Assembly (NCBI GenBank): GCA_948144175.1
Contig: CANXME010000244.1
Span: 1,606,501-1,670,500 of the forward strand
DNA from: Closterium sp. NIES-65
Lineage: Eukaryota > Streptophyta > Zygnematophyceae > Desmidiales > Closteriaceae
Length of the DNA stretch: 64,000 nucleotides
Reading direction: 5' to 3'
Shown: positions 1-11,200 of the stretch, in pieces
Position numbering within the stretch: the stretch's first letter is position 1
How the letters are laid out: each line of letters starts with the position of its first letter
Notes under the pieces: generated by a model
The model's database searches: none
Seen by the model: the letters and a program-made list of their open reading frames with translations, nothing else
Told to the model about the DNA's origin: nothing
Program-made: the position numbers and the translations under genes

Positions 1-3000
1 CACCCGCAGCAGCACCAGAGTCACCAGTAACCTCGACCGGGTCAACGGCGTCTACCTGGGACACACCTGAGGGGGCAGGAACCTGAGGGGGGAGGGGGTC
101 TACCGGGGGGGGAACCGGCACAAGGAAGTCCGGGGGAGGGGGGAGGGAAGGAGTGCGGTAGGGGAAGAGACGGTAGAAGGGGACTGACTCGTCGAACGTG
201 ACGTCCTGGGAGGACAGAACACGACGAGAGGAGGGGTGGTAAAACTGCCACCCTGGGGCATCAGTGGGGAAGCCAAGGAAGACACAGGGAGCAGCACGAG
301 GGGACAGTTTGTCCGCAGACAAGTCGCGGACAAACGCCCGAGATCCCCAGACACGGAACACAGACGCATCGCCAACCTTCCCCGTCCACAGCAAGGCCGG
401 GGACATCGCAGGCCGAGAGACCCGGGGGTGAAGGTTGAGCTGATGCGCCGCGTACCTCACCGCAAACGGCCACAGAAAATGGGGGGCAGCCGCATGCATC
501 ATGGACGTACGAGCGACATCCATGACCATGCCAATGCGGCGCTCAGCAATCCCATTTTGTTGTGGTGAGTCCGGAAGCGTGAAGGTCTGGCGAATCCCCC
601 GTGCACGACAGTAGTCCCGCAGAAGGCGAGAAGAGAACTCTCCGTCTCTGTCCGAGTGCAGACGCAGAACAGGAAAGTCCGAGCCGAAGCTCTTCCTGAG
701 CTGGAGACGAGCCTCGTGGATCCAGTCGATCAGCACCTCAGTGACCGCACCCTTGCTGCGCAAGGGGAGGACTGTGGTGTAACGCGAGTAGTCGTCAACC
801 ACCAACAGGAAGTAGCGCTCGTAACCCTGCCCACGGACGGGGGCTGGGCCCCACACATCCATGTGAAGCGTCTGCAGGGGAGCCTCTGTCGGGGGGAAGT
901 GGGAGGAGTGAGGAGTAGCCCGGAGGCGACCCTCGACACAGGGGACACAGGAAGGTCCTGGCCCAGAGGGGAGAGGAGGGAGAGACTGGGGAAGACCAGA
1001 GACAAGGACACGGGAAGCCATGCTCCGAAGACGGGGCAAGGAGGGGTGACCAAGACGGTGGTGCCACAGGAGAGTCTCGTGAGACAGGAGGCGACAAGAA
1101 CAGGGGGCAGACTCACGACCTGACCGGGACGCAGCAGCAAGCACCTGACCTGACGCAGCCACCTGACCAGACGCAGGGACAGGAGGAGACTCAACTGTCA
1201 GGGTGTAGAGACTCGAACCAGGCCGACGCGAGAACGTGGCCAGGTGGCGGCCTGTGCGTGCCTCCGTGCAGTGGGTCACCCGCTGACTCGCAGGAGTGAA
1301 CTGGTGAACCCCCACATCCTGCAGGTCCGCTCCACTCACCAAGTTCGTAGAGAACGAGGGAAGGTACAGACCAGACAGGGTGCCCGAAGGGGCAGCCGGA
1401 CACGGGAGGACAGTGGAGAAGTGAGACAGGACAGGACCCCCAGAGGGGTCAGCAAGGGAGACCGCAACCGGCCGGCCGAGCGGCGTAAGGGTAGTGCGGT
1501 CCCGAAAGAAGGAGCGAGAAGCCCCGGAGTCAAGTGTGAAAGTGAGGGAGGACGAGGACGACGCAGTACCTGAGAGCGCAGTCTCACCAGTACCTGAGAG
1601 CACAGACGCACAGGCACCTAGAGCAGCAGCCTCACAAGCACCTAGCGCAGCAGCACCAATGCCCGGGTCGGGCTGGAAACACCGGTAACCCTCATTCTCC
1701 TCACTATAATCCACAGCATACATAGCAGCAAGGATAGCATCAAAATCAAGATCAAAGATCGCTACACCAGCCCTAAGAAGCTCATCCCAGCGAGGGATCT
1801 CACTAGCCCCAGGGAACTGCCGACGCCAAGCGTCCGTCAGGCGGCCAAAGCAGCGCTGGGTGGCGTGGGCACCCCCACACTGCTCACCCGCGCGGTCGTC
1901 GGAACGAAGAACGTAGGTGCAGGGACCAGTACCCCCACCCCTCTGACGCCCAGCGTACCACTCACGAAGCTGCTGAGGCGGAGGGATGTCCCGCGAGCGC
2001 TGCTGCTGCTGCCGCTGCGAGCGCTGGCCACCACCACCGCCGCTACGCTGCTGGGTACCACCCCGACCAGCTCCACCTCCTCCACCACCACCGCCTCCTC
2101 CGCTGCCGCCTCCACCGCCTCCACCTCCGCCGCCTCCACCTCCGCCGCTGCCACCACCACCACCGCTGGCACCACCACCACCGTCTCCGCCGCTGCTGCC
2201 ACCACCACCACCACCACCCCCGCCACTAGTCCCGCCACCACCCCCACTCCCTCCGCCGCCACCGCCGCCACCGCCACCGCCCCCTCCAGCTCCACCCGCG
2301 CCCTTGCCCCCCTTGCCCTTGCTAGAGCGACGTCTCCCACTAGGGGTAGACGCCGCGCCGACTGACTCAAGACCAAGCAAGTCGGCAGCAGCAGCAGAGG
2401 CAACAGAGGGCAGCAAGGGGGAAGGAGAGCACCCCTCAAAGATGGGGGTGCGAGGGTCACCACAAGAAGCACCTACAGCGACTATGCTCTTCTCCGCTGC
2501 GAGGAGGGCCTTCTCGAGGAGGTCGACGGTGAGGGTGGTGGGACAGACAGCGAGAAAGTGGTCCCTGACGACGCGAAGGGAGTCAGGGAGGCGCGCAACT
2601 ACGTAGTAGAGAGCGATGTACATGGGGGGGGGGTTCTTAGCGCAGAACTCAGCAGGAAGGGCGGCGCGGTAGCGAGTGTCACTAGTGCGGAGGTGCGTAA
2701 TGAGGTCAGCAACAGTGGGAAAGGCAGAGAGGTCAGGAAAGAGGTAGGGAAGCATGAGACGGCTCAGTGCAGCAGTAGCAGGGGAGGAGTAGCGCGCAAC
2801 TACAGCGTCGTACAAGGTCTGAGCACTTTTGTACTGGCTAAAGTGCGCACGCTCAGAGGTAGGGAGGTGGCGACGCACAGCAAGACGTGCAACAGCATCG
2901 CGGGTGGCCCACTGAGAGCGGACAGAGGGATCAGCATCAGCAGCAGGAGCAGGAGAGGCGCCAGAGGTGAGGTCAAAGAGAGAAAGGTCGTTAGCCCTGT

Positions 3001-3154
3001 CGCACTGTAAGAACAGCTGCAGGTCGTCTAACCAGACCTCAAAATCAATGGCGCGACCCTCAGCGTCGAAAGCTAGGACACTAGGGGTAGCCATGGCGAC
3101 GACAGCGACGCAGTGCAAGCAGTAGGGAAAGAGCTCGCGGTGACAGTGGGACTG

Positions 3155-4170
3155 TGCTCACCAGGCAGGGCAGGTCGTGCAGATCTGCAGAAAGGCGGCT
3201 CGGCGACCGGGCGGCTCGGGTGCACAGCGGCTCGGCTCCCGGGCGGCTCGGCGGCTGGGCGGCTCGGGTGCAGGGCGGCTCGGCTCCCGGGCGGCTCGGC
3301 GGCAGGGCGGCTCGGGTCCCGGGCGGCTCGGCGTTGGGCGGCTCGGCTCCCGGGCGGTTCGGCTGCTGGGGCGGCTCGGCCGGGAGATGCAGGGGCGGGG
3401 CCGTCAGGTGCAGCGGCGGGTCGACCGGTGTAGTGGCGGGCCGGCAGGTGCAGCGGCGGGCCGGCAGGTGCAGCGGCGGGCCGGCAGGTGCAGGCGGCGG
3501 GGCCGTCAGGTGAAGCGGCGGGCCGCTGGGTGCAGTGGCGGGCCGGCAGGTGCAGCGGCGGGCCGGTAGGAGCAGCGGCGGGCCGGCAGGAGCAGCGGCG
3601 GGGCCGTCAGGTGAGGCGGCGGGCCGGCAGGAGCAGCGGCGGGCCGGCAGGTGCAGGCGGCGGGGCCGTCAGGTGAAGCGGCGGGCCGCTGGGTGCAGTG
3701 GCGGGCCGGCAGGTGCAGCGGCGGGCCGGTAGGAGCAGCGGCGGGCCGGCAGGAGCAGCGGCGGGGCCGTCAGGTGAGGCGGCGGGCCGGCAGGAGCAGC
3801 GGCGGGCCGTAGGGTGCAGCAGCGGGGCCGTCAGAGGCGGCGGGCCGCTGGGTGCAGCGGCGGGCCGGCAGGTGCAGCGGCGGGCCGGCAGGAGCAGCGG
3901 CGGGGCCGTCAGGTGAGGCGGCGGGCCGGCAGGAGCAGCGGCGGGCCGTAGGGTGCAGCGGCGGGGCCGTCAGAGGCGGCGGCGGGGCCGCGGCAGTAGA
4001 GGCGGGGCCGCGTCAGGGGAGGCGGCGGGGCCGCGTCAGGGGAGGCGGCGGGGCCGCGTCAGGGGAGGCGGCGGGGCCGCGTCAAGCAGGCGGCGGGGCC
4101 GCGATCAGGAGAGGAGGCGGGGCCGCGTCTGAGGGACAGCGGGGCCGCGAGGGAAGAGGCGACCCGAGGG
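3155..4170. repeat. GC-rich tandem-repeat leader of element G
   Basis: About 1 kb between the primer-binding site and the Gag start consists of imperfect tandem units. The left third uses a GGCGGCTCGGCTCCCG-like unit; the rest uses GGCGGGCCGGCAGGTGCAGC-like units in higher-order blocks (the block at 3488-3650 recurs at 3651-3813). The units are not clearly codon-phased, and the long frames across them are by-products of GC richness. Confidence 0.85.
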
Positions 4171-4262
4171 GTCGCTAAAAAAAAAGGCGCGCCTCGGGGC
4201 GCGCTTCGGTGGGCCCTAAAAAAAAAAAAAAACGGTCCTAAGGCAGGACCCGCTCTATACCA

Positions 4263-4395
4263 TGTGAAGCAAGGAGAACAGGAATGGCTGAACTAGCAGT
4301 GAAAATGAGTACAAGTAGGAAACCCTAGAATTGTGTACCCCCTATAGGCTAACCCACTGTAGCCTACACAAGCATAACATATATAATGTTTGACA
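4263..4395 (-). repeat. 5' LTR of Copia element G (about 133 bp)
   Basis: Read on the minus strand it starts TGTCAAACATT and ends CTTCACA, followed directly by the primer-binding site. The length and internal plan match the LTRs of elements A and D: a conserved box around GTGTAGGCT and a GGGTTTCC/CTAGGGTTT box. The partner LTR lies beyond position 1, so no target-site duplication can be checked. Confidence 0.75.
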
Positions 4396-4870
4396 TGTTA
4401 AACACTTTCTAAAAATGTATATTTTGAAAGCGCAGCTGACTGTAGTGAAACAAGGCAACTGCAAATGCATATTCCCGAGTACATAACGAGGTTAAACACT
4501 TTCTAAAAATGTATATTTTGAAAGCGCAGCTGACTGTAGTGAAGCAAGGCAACTGCCAAATGGCCTCCAACCACGTCTTCATTTCGGAACTTTACAGTTC
4601 CGCTTCCCCCCCCACCCGCCCCTAGTTGATCTCTATGTAATGTTTTAGTTGGACGAGAATGATGTAATTGCCCCAATTGAAATGAAGCACGTTGCCTTGC
4701 AAGAAACAGAAAGCAAGCTTTCTCAATATGTGTATTGTGAAAGCGCAGCTGCCTGTAACGAAGCAAAGCAACGGCGAATTACAATTCGCCGAGTACATAA
4801 CGAGAGTTGGAGGCCATTCGGCCTCCACCCACGACTTCATTTCAGAACTTTGCAGTTTCACTCCAATTCT
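4396..4870. repeat. Dispersed hairpin repeat, three partial copies
   Basis: Three diverged copies of one module sit here (about 4400-4465, 4497-4612 and 4719-4864) and a fourth at 6968-7113. All share GAAAGCGCAGCTG followed by CTGTA. The 4719 copy and the 6968 copy are nearly identical over about 145 bp and contain two perfect hairpins: an 8-bp stem GGCGAATT with a 2-base loop (4772-4789) and a 7-bp stem GGAGGCC with a 4-base loop (4809-4826). No coding capacity is evident. It could be a non-autonomous element. Confidence 0.65.
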
Positions 4871-4984
4871 CGTCCAACCACCTCGACCGTTTCCTTGTCG
4901 CTAGAAACTACCTTCTAAGCTAATACTCACTTGCACGTTCAACCCAGGCGCTTGATTTTCCATGAAGGGCAAACTATCACGAGT

Positions 4985-5330
4985 GCGACTGTAACTAGCG
5001 GGCGCTCAACTGAGATCGAAGTGCGTCGGACAAAACGCCAACAGGCGCGCCAGAGACGAAATCGCCAGTGGCGCGCGCTAGGGACAAAATTGCCAATGGC
5101 GCCAGTGGCGCACGATTGGGACGAAATCGCCACTGGAGCCAATGGCGCGCACCACGGACGAAATCGACACTGGCGCCAGTGGCGCGCGCCAAGGACGAAA
5201 TCGCCACATGCGCGCATGTGGCGAAATTACCACATGCGCCAGTGGCAAAATCGCCACCAGCGCTCGAGGGACGAAATGGCCGCTGGAGCGGCAGTTACGA
5301 AATTGCTACTGCAGCGCCTAAAGTCGTTCG
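4985..5330. repeat. Degenerate tandem repeat rich in TGGCGCCA palindromes
   Basis: A 35-40 bp unit containing GGGACGAAATCGCCA and GCGCCAGTGGCG recurs about eight times with strong drift. Many units include the palindrome TGGCGCCA or a variant. Frames on both strands stay open only because the units lack stops. I see no gene in it. Confidence 0.6.
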
Positions 5331-5571
5331 ACTGGGCGTCATTTGTTGCCTACGTGCTGCAAGTCTTTTAAGTTTAAGTTTTTCTTCTGTTATGATCTCT
5401 TCGATTATTTTCCATTAATCTCTATGCTCCTATTGTTACTTGGTGGCAGAAAAATAGGCTCAACACCACGGGTGCGGAAAAACACTTTTAAAGACTCTAC
5501 TGGTCGCGCGGGAGAACTACATTTACGACAGGATCAGCTCAACGCGCACCCAAGGACGTCTCCCAATAAAA

Positions 5572-6086
5572 AGAAGGGACCGAGGGTCTTCGTGTGGCCT
5601 GAGAGCCGTCCCCCAGGGGAGGAAGGGGACCGAGGGTTCCCGTGTGGCCTGAGAGCCGTCCCCCAGGGGGGGAAGGAGACCGAGGGTCCCCGTGTGGCCT
5701 GAGAGCCGTCCCCCAAGGGGGGAAGAGGACCGAGGGTCCCCGTGTGGCCTGAGAGCCGTCCCCCAGGGGGGGAAGGGGACCGAGGGTCCCCGTGTGGCCT
5801 GAGAGCCGTCCCCCAGGGGGGGAAGGGGACCGAGGGTCCCCGTGTGGCCTGAGAGCCGTCCCCCAGGGGGGGATGGGGACCGAGGGTCCCCGTGTGGCGT
5901 GAGAGCCGTCCCCCAGGGGGGCAAGGGGACCGAGGGCCCCGTGTGGCCTGAGAGCCGTCCCCCAGGGGGGGAAGGGGACCGAGGGTCCCCGTGTGGCCTG
6001 AGAGCCGTCCCCCAGGGGAGGGAAGGGGACCGAGGGTCCTAGCGTGGCGTGAGAGCCGTCCCCCAGGGGGGAAGAGACTCGAAGGT
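5572..6086. repeat. Minisatellite, 50-bp unit, about 10 copies
   Basis: GAGAGCCGTCCCCCAG recurs at 5601, 5651, 5701, 5751, 5801, 5851, 5901, 5950, 6000 and 6050, giving a period of 50 bp with occasional 49-bp units. Because 50 is not a multiple of three, the array reads open on the minus strand in three staggered frames. These are not taken as a gene. Confidence 0.95.
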
Positions 6087-6319
6087 CCACACGTTGGCCT
6101 TACCGTAAAATGGGCAAAAATTTCGAACAATGTGCTCGCTTGTATGACTGGATCATCCTTGGTTTTTGATGTACCCCATTTACTTTTTAATGTGACCAAT
6201 AAAGGCTGGTTGGAGCCCCACTGAAATCTCGAGAAGCAACTGTTCAAGTGCACCTCAAGTTGGTTTTAAAATCTTGACTTGACTCCAGTTGGTGTTCACA
6301 CACTTTTAAACCACATTCC

Positions 6320-6895
6320 GTGTTCTTCCAAATAAGGGCAATGACAATGGGATCGGTTTTCGCCATCATTCTCATCCCACTTTGTTCGATAACACCCGAC
6401 AAGGAAGCAAAAGCACACGTTGAAACGACTTGCATGCTGTCACCTGAATGGGCGTTTGGGAGTAAAAGGCAGCAATTGTGTGACCGTTCCTACCCAACCA
6501 ACATGACGAATACCACACTCACCCGAGTACCACTTCAAACCCTTACATCCACCCACGTTGTAGTTATTCCGGCCGGAACATCAAACGACTGGAAGTGTAG
6601 GGTAAAGCAGAGCACATGGAAGCTAAATCCCAAGATAAAAGTTGTACCGTACATTGGGCGTGTAGAGTACGGGAACCACCAGTTTCAACCACCATCCTGG
6701 TGCACCAACAACCAGGGACATCCACATCAACAGCACGAGCAACCTTCGCGCACAGCACCTCGGACGCCATCGACATGGAGCCCACGACTCACCAACGCCG
6801 CCCCTCCCGGCATTTCGTCAATGTCATCAACCGCAACTACACTAACCACGTTTTCAACGCTCCAGCTGCACATGTCTCAGAAGACCCAATTGTAA
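6320..6895 (+). CDS. Unrecognised 191-aa open frame
   Basis: A 191-codon frame opening with a hydrophobic stretch (residues about 9-24, FAIILIPLCSI) and followed by a Thr/Ser/Pro/His-rich body. I recognise no domain. Base composition is near 50% GC, lower than that of the neighbouring elements. It sits inside a repeat-rich stretch and its 3' end runs into a dispersed repeat at about 6890, so it may be a chance frame or an exon of a decayed gene. No ribosome or splice context supports it specially. Confidence 0.2.
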   Translation: MFFQIRAMTMGSVFAIILIPLCSITPDKEAKAHVETTCMLSPEWAFGSKRQQLCDRSYPTNMTNTTLTRVPLQTLTSTHVVVIPAGTSNDWKCRVKQSTWKLNPKIKVVPYIGRVEYGNHQFQPPSWCTNNQGHPHQQHEQPSRTAPRTPSTWSPRLTNAAPPGISSMSSTATTLTTFSTLQLHMSQKTQL

Positions 6896-7301
6896 TGAAG
6901 CCAGTTGCCTTTGCAAGAACAGAAAGCAAGCTTTCTCAATATGAATTTTTTCGAAAGTGTGTAACACTTTCTAAAAATGTGTATTGTGAAAGCGCAGCTG
7001 CCTGTAACGAAGCAAAGCAACGGCGAATTACAATTCGCCGAGTACATAACGAGAGTTGGAGGCCATTCGGCCTCCACCCACGACTTCATTTCAGAACTTT
7101 GCAGTTTCACTCCCCACCCACCCGCCCTAGTTGTACCAATATTTGTATGATCCATAGTTGGACGAGAATGTTGTATTACTGCAATTGTAATGAAGCCAGT
7201 TGCCTTTCCAATTGTAATGAAGCCAGTTGCCTTTGCAAGAACAGAAAGCAAGCTTTCTCAATTCAGAAGTTTTTGAACCCCTTCTGTCAAATGTATACTA
7301 A
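6896..7301. repeat. Dispersed repeat cluster, including hairpin module copy
   Basis: This holds the near-identical second copy of the two-hairpin module (6968-7113) and three copies of a short GCCAGTTGCCTT...AAAGCAAGCTTTCTCAAT segment (6900-6940, 7194-7220, 7221-7262) that also occurs near 4690-4725. The Copia element E inserted at its right edge. No gene is seen. Confidence 0.6.
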
Positions 7302-7306
7302 AGCTT

Positions 7307-7416
7307 TGTCAAATGTTGTAGCCTGTAGTGAGGTTTGTCTTAGGGGGTACAGAAGTTAGGGTTTGTTATATGTACCCCAACCAACATCAATGGCATCATC
7401 ATTCCTCATTTTGACA
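7307..7416 (+). repeat. 5' LTR of Copia element E
   Basis: Starts TGTCAAATG and ends TTTTGACA. At 110 bp it is very short for a Copia LTR. It abuts the tRNA-Met-type primer-binding site at 7417. Confidence 0.93.
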
Positions 7417-7430
7417 TGGTATCAGCTAGG
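7417..7430 (+). other. Primer-binding site of element E
   Basis: TGGTATCAGCTAGG directly follows the 5' LTR. Its first nine bases match the standard plant Copia site complementary to the 3' end of initiator tRNA-Met (TGGTATCAGAGC); the rest has drifted. Confidence 0.8.
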
Positions 7431-7689
7431 TTAGGATCCTGTGGGATCCCGTTCCTTCGTTCTCCGTTCGTCCCTCCCGAGCCTGATCCTACCTCTCGTT
7501 CGTACCGGTTCCGTTGTTACCGCGCCTAGTACCGAGCCTAGTGCCCTCTCCCCCGTCGCTTAGCGCCCTTTCTCCCCGTCGCCTAGCGCCCTTTCCCCCC
7601 CCCCCCCCGTCGCGTCGCGCCCTTTCCCCCCGTCGCCTAGCGCTCTTTCCCCCCGTCACGTCGCGCCCGTTCCCCCCGTCACGTCGTGC

Positions 7690-8165
7690 CCGGCCTTGCC
7701 CCCCCGTCCCGTCGCCCTGTCCCGTCGCGTCGCCCTGCCCCGTCCCGTCGCCCTGCCCCGTCGCGTCGCCCTGCCCCGTCCCGTCACCCTGCCCCGTCGC
7801 GTCGCCCTGCCCCGTCGCGTCGCCCTGCCCCGTCCCGTCACCCTGCCCCATCGCGCCGCCCTGCCCCGTCGCATCGCCCTGTCCCGTCCCTACGCCCTGG
7901 CCCGTCGCCCTACCCTACGCCCTGGCCCGTCGCCCTACCCTACGCCCTGACCCGTCGCCCTACCCTACGCCCTGGCCCGTCGCCCTACCCTACGCCCTGG
8001 CCCGTCGCCCTACCCTACACCCTGGCCCGTCGCCCTACCCTACGCCCTGGCCCGTCGCCCTACCCTACGCCCTGGCCCGTCGCCCTACCCTACGCCCTGG
8101 CCCGTCGCCCTACCCTACGCCCTAGCCCGTCGCCCTACCCTACGCCCTGGCCCGTCGCCCTAGCC
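7690..8165 (+). repeat. Tandem-repeat leader of element E
   Basis: The untranslated leader contains two arrays. From about 7715 to 7885 there are short CCTGCCCCGTCGCGTCG-like units. From about 7893 to 8163 there is a regular 25-bp unit (TACGCCCTGGCCCGTCGCCC plus five bases) in about 10-11 copies. The frames open across it are compositional. Confidence 0.9.
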
Positions 8166-8263
8166 CGCTCTTCCGCTGCGACTGAGTCCCCTTCCCACCT
8201 GAACCCTAATTTGCCTCTTCTCCCCGGTTGTTACTCGCCCGTTCGTTCGCGTTAGTTCTCACT

Positions 8264-11200
8264 ATGGCGACTCCGCGAGTTCTTCGTTTCGACGCTGACG
8301 GTAGACCACTTCACTTTTCTGTCTGGCTTCTTCGCGCTCGCCGTCTGTTAGAGAGTCAGGTCCAGGGGGGCGAGACCCTCTGGTCGCACGCTACTGGTGA
8401 CCTCCTCGAGCCCCCCGAGCCTACAGCTTTAGGCTTTGCCCCTGACGACGCTGCTACGGCTCGCTTTGCCCGTCAGCGCGCTGACCGGACGGCTTGGACG
8501 TCGCGTGACGCTGCGGCCTGCATCGCACTCAGCAGCCTCCTCCCTGAGTCCGAGGAGGTCCACTTTACTCAGGTTTGCACCGTTGCTGCGTACCTCACTG
8601 CGATTAAGGCCCGCTACTCTACTCCCGCTACTGTCTCTCTTGGCCGTCTTTTCCTCCCGTTCCTGTTTCCTGATCTCGCCTCGTTTGAGCGCTCTGCTGA
8701 CTTGATCGCTCACCTCCGCTCGCTCGACGCTAGTTACCGCGCTGCTTGCACTGAGGCACAGCTTGCACTGCTTCCTCCCCCCATGGCGATTACTGTCTAT
8801 TTCATCGCCACTAGCCTCCCTGACCGCCTAGCCTCCGTTCGTGACGCGCTTCTGCTGAAACATCCTAGTGAGCTGACTATCGAGGTCCTTGAGTCTGCAC
8901 TCAAGGACGTCGAGAGCAACCTTCGCTCGGTAGCTGCCGCCTCTGGTACTGTGTCCCCCCCACAATTCCACGGGTGCACAGTCCCGCAGTTACCCACCTT
9001 CACTGCCTCTCTCGCCACTGCCGCTACTGACGCGACTGCGGCTGCTGTTACGACTGCGTCGCGGTCCCGCGGCAAGGGGGGCAAGAAAGGTAGTTCTGGT
9101 GGAGGTGGAGGTGGAGGTAGCGGAGGTAGTGGGGGTGCTGTTGCGACTGGCGGTGGTGGGAGTGCAGCGTCTGGAGAGACCCCTCGTGCAGCGGCTGGTG
9201 ACTCCACTGCGCCTGCTGGTGGCGGCGACCCCCGAGCTCGTCAGTCGCCTCCTGTACTGCCGACCCCGCTAGGTGGAGCAGCGGCGTGGTACCAGGCTCA
9301 GCGTCAGCAGCACCTTCAGCAGCAGCAGCAGCCCCTTTCCTCCCGCCAGCCTCAGCAGCAGCAGCGTCAGCAGCTGGCTCCGAGGTCGGGGCTGCGTCAG
9401 CCCCAGCGCGGTGCTTCTTACCCTCCCTGCACCTATCAGGTTCTGACAGGTCCTCGTCGGGGCCACCCTTGTGGCCGCTTTCACCCCCCTGGTCAGTGCT
9501 TTGCTCAGCTCACTGACACGGTCCGGTTGGCCTACGGGGTTGGCGGTCCTGCTCTTGACTGGCTTCCTCTGGTTCAGCGCTACGGCTCCGCTCTGTGGGG
9601 CATGTCTGCTGAGCAGTTAGTTGATCTGATTGGTGCTCCTCATGCTATGTATGCTGTTGTTGACTCTAGTGTTTCTGACTCTGTTTACTCTGGTGTTGTT
9701 AGCTTAGGTGCTAGTCTTGCTCAGTTGCCTGTTGCTAGTGTAGGTTCTTGTGTAGACTCTAGACCAGCGACTACCTCAGAGGACGCTTCGCTGTCGTTCA
9801 CGCTGGACTCTGGAGCCTCACACTGCTTCTTCCGGGACAGTACGACACTTACACCACTTCCTGCGCCTGTTTCTGTGGCTTTGGCTGATCCCACTACGGG
9901 ACCAGTCACTGCACGTCACACTACCACTTTACCGTGTCCTGCTGCTCCCTCCGGGTCTCTCACTGGGTTTCACGTCCCCTCGTTCTCCCGGAACTTGGTG
10001 GGCGTGCGACCCCTCGTGAGTCAGCACGTGGGTGTGTGGTTTGAGCCTTCTGGAGAGACTGCGGTGTGTGTTGACGGAGACTCTTACCAGCCTCTTGCTA
10101 CCTTTACTGCTGAGCCGGGCTCAGGTCTCTACACTCTTCGCACTGGCCCGCGTGCGCCGCAGCAGCAGCCGCAGCAGCAGCAGCAGCCGCAGCCGCAGCA
10201 GCAGCAGCAGCAGCAGCAGCTGCACCAGCAGTCGCACCAGCAGCCGCCCCTACTGCCACTGCCCCCGGTTCCCCCCCCCGTTCGGGTCCCCGCGTCTCAC
10301 CAGGTTGCTTCGTCCCCCCAGGTGTCTGTGTCGTGTCAGGTTCCTACGTCTGCTCCAGTCGCTGCGTCGTGCTCCTGCCGGTCGCTTGCCCACCCCACCG
10401 TTCTATGGCACCACCGGATGGGGCACCCGTCCCTTCCTCGTCTGCGCGCTATGTCTAGTCAGCGTCTTGTCCTAGGCCTCCCACGTGTCTTGCCGTCGCT
10501 GCCGCCTTCGCTTGCGCCGCCGTGTGGTCCCTGCGTTGAGGGTCGGCTGCGCGCCGCCCCTCACTCCTCCTCCCTTCGTCCGGCCACCGAGCCTTTTGAG
10601 ACGCTTCACTTGGACGTCTGGGGCCCCGCCCCTCGTCTAGGCCCTGAGCGTGAGCGCTACTTTCTGGTGGTCGTTGACGACTTCTCCCGCTACACCACAG
10701 TGTTCCCTCTGGCGAAGAAGTCTGAGGTGACTTCTACGCTGATCAGGTGGTTGCTCACCACCGAGGACACTCATGGTCGTCGTGTCAGCTGCCTCCACTC
10801 CGACCGTGGGGGTGAGTTTCGCTACGGCATTCTCGCTGGATTCTGTCGCGAGCAGGGCATTCGTCAGTTCTGGACGCTTCCAGAGTCCCCACAGCAGAAT
10901 GGGGTTGCTGAGCGCCGCATAGGCCTGGTCATGGAGATCGCCCGCACCTCCCTGACTCACGCTTGTGCCCCCCATTTTCTGTGGCCCTACGCGGTCAGGT
11001 ACGCCGCGCACCAGCTGAACCTCTGGCCACGTGTCTCTCGACCAGAGGTTTCACCGACCAGTCTTTGGACAGGGTCCCCTGGTGTTGCGTCGCGGTTTCG
11101 TGTCTGGGGGTGCTTGGCTCTTGTCCGCGACACCTCCGCGGACAAGCTCTCGCCTCGTGCCGTCCCCTGTGTCTTCCTTGGTTTCCCTGAGGACTCCTCT

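Larger units (their letters stand above)
1..4395 (-). mobile_element. Copia LTR retrotransposon G, 3' part beyond window
   Basis: Only the 5' portion of this minus-strand element is visible. In order from its 5' end it has a short LTR (4395-4263), a primer-binding site next to it that is a diverged match to initiator tRNA-Met, a GC-rich repetitive leader, Gag starting at 3094, a protease segment near 1520, and integrase running to the window edge. Gag carries a glycine-rich tract and the cysteine/histidine motif discussed in the findings. The visible frame reads as open to my eye from 3094 to the edge, but the element is incomplete here, so I cannot say whether it is whole. It belongs to the same lineage as elements A, D, E and F, and is closest to A and D. 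Age cannot be estimated because the second LTR is outside the window. Confidence 0.88.

Noticed and set aside
1865-2606. Thr/Ala-rich and Pro-rich plus-strand frames
   Set aside because: They are antisense shadows of the Gly-rich tract of element G Gag. The same kind of shadow occurs at 29731-30189, 36603-37268 and in the antisense of 47236-47919.
5534-6253. 239-aa minus-strand frame across the 50-bp array
   Set aside because: It is built almost wholly from the tandem unit read in rotating frames and has no sequence outside the array that looks like protein.
7514-8255. Pro/Arg/Ser-rich frames in the element E leader
   Set aside because: They are products of the GC-rich leader repeats; the polyprotein start lies after them and sister elements do not share these frames.
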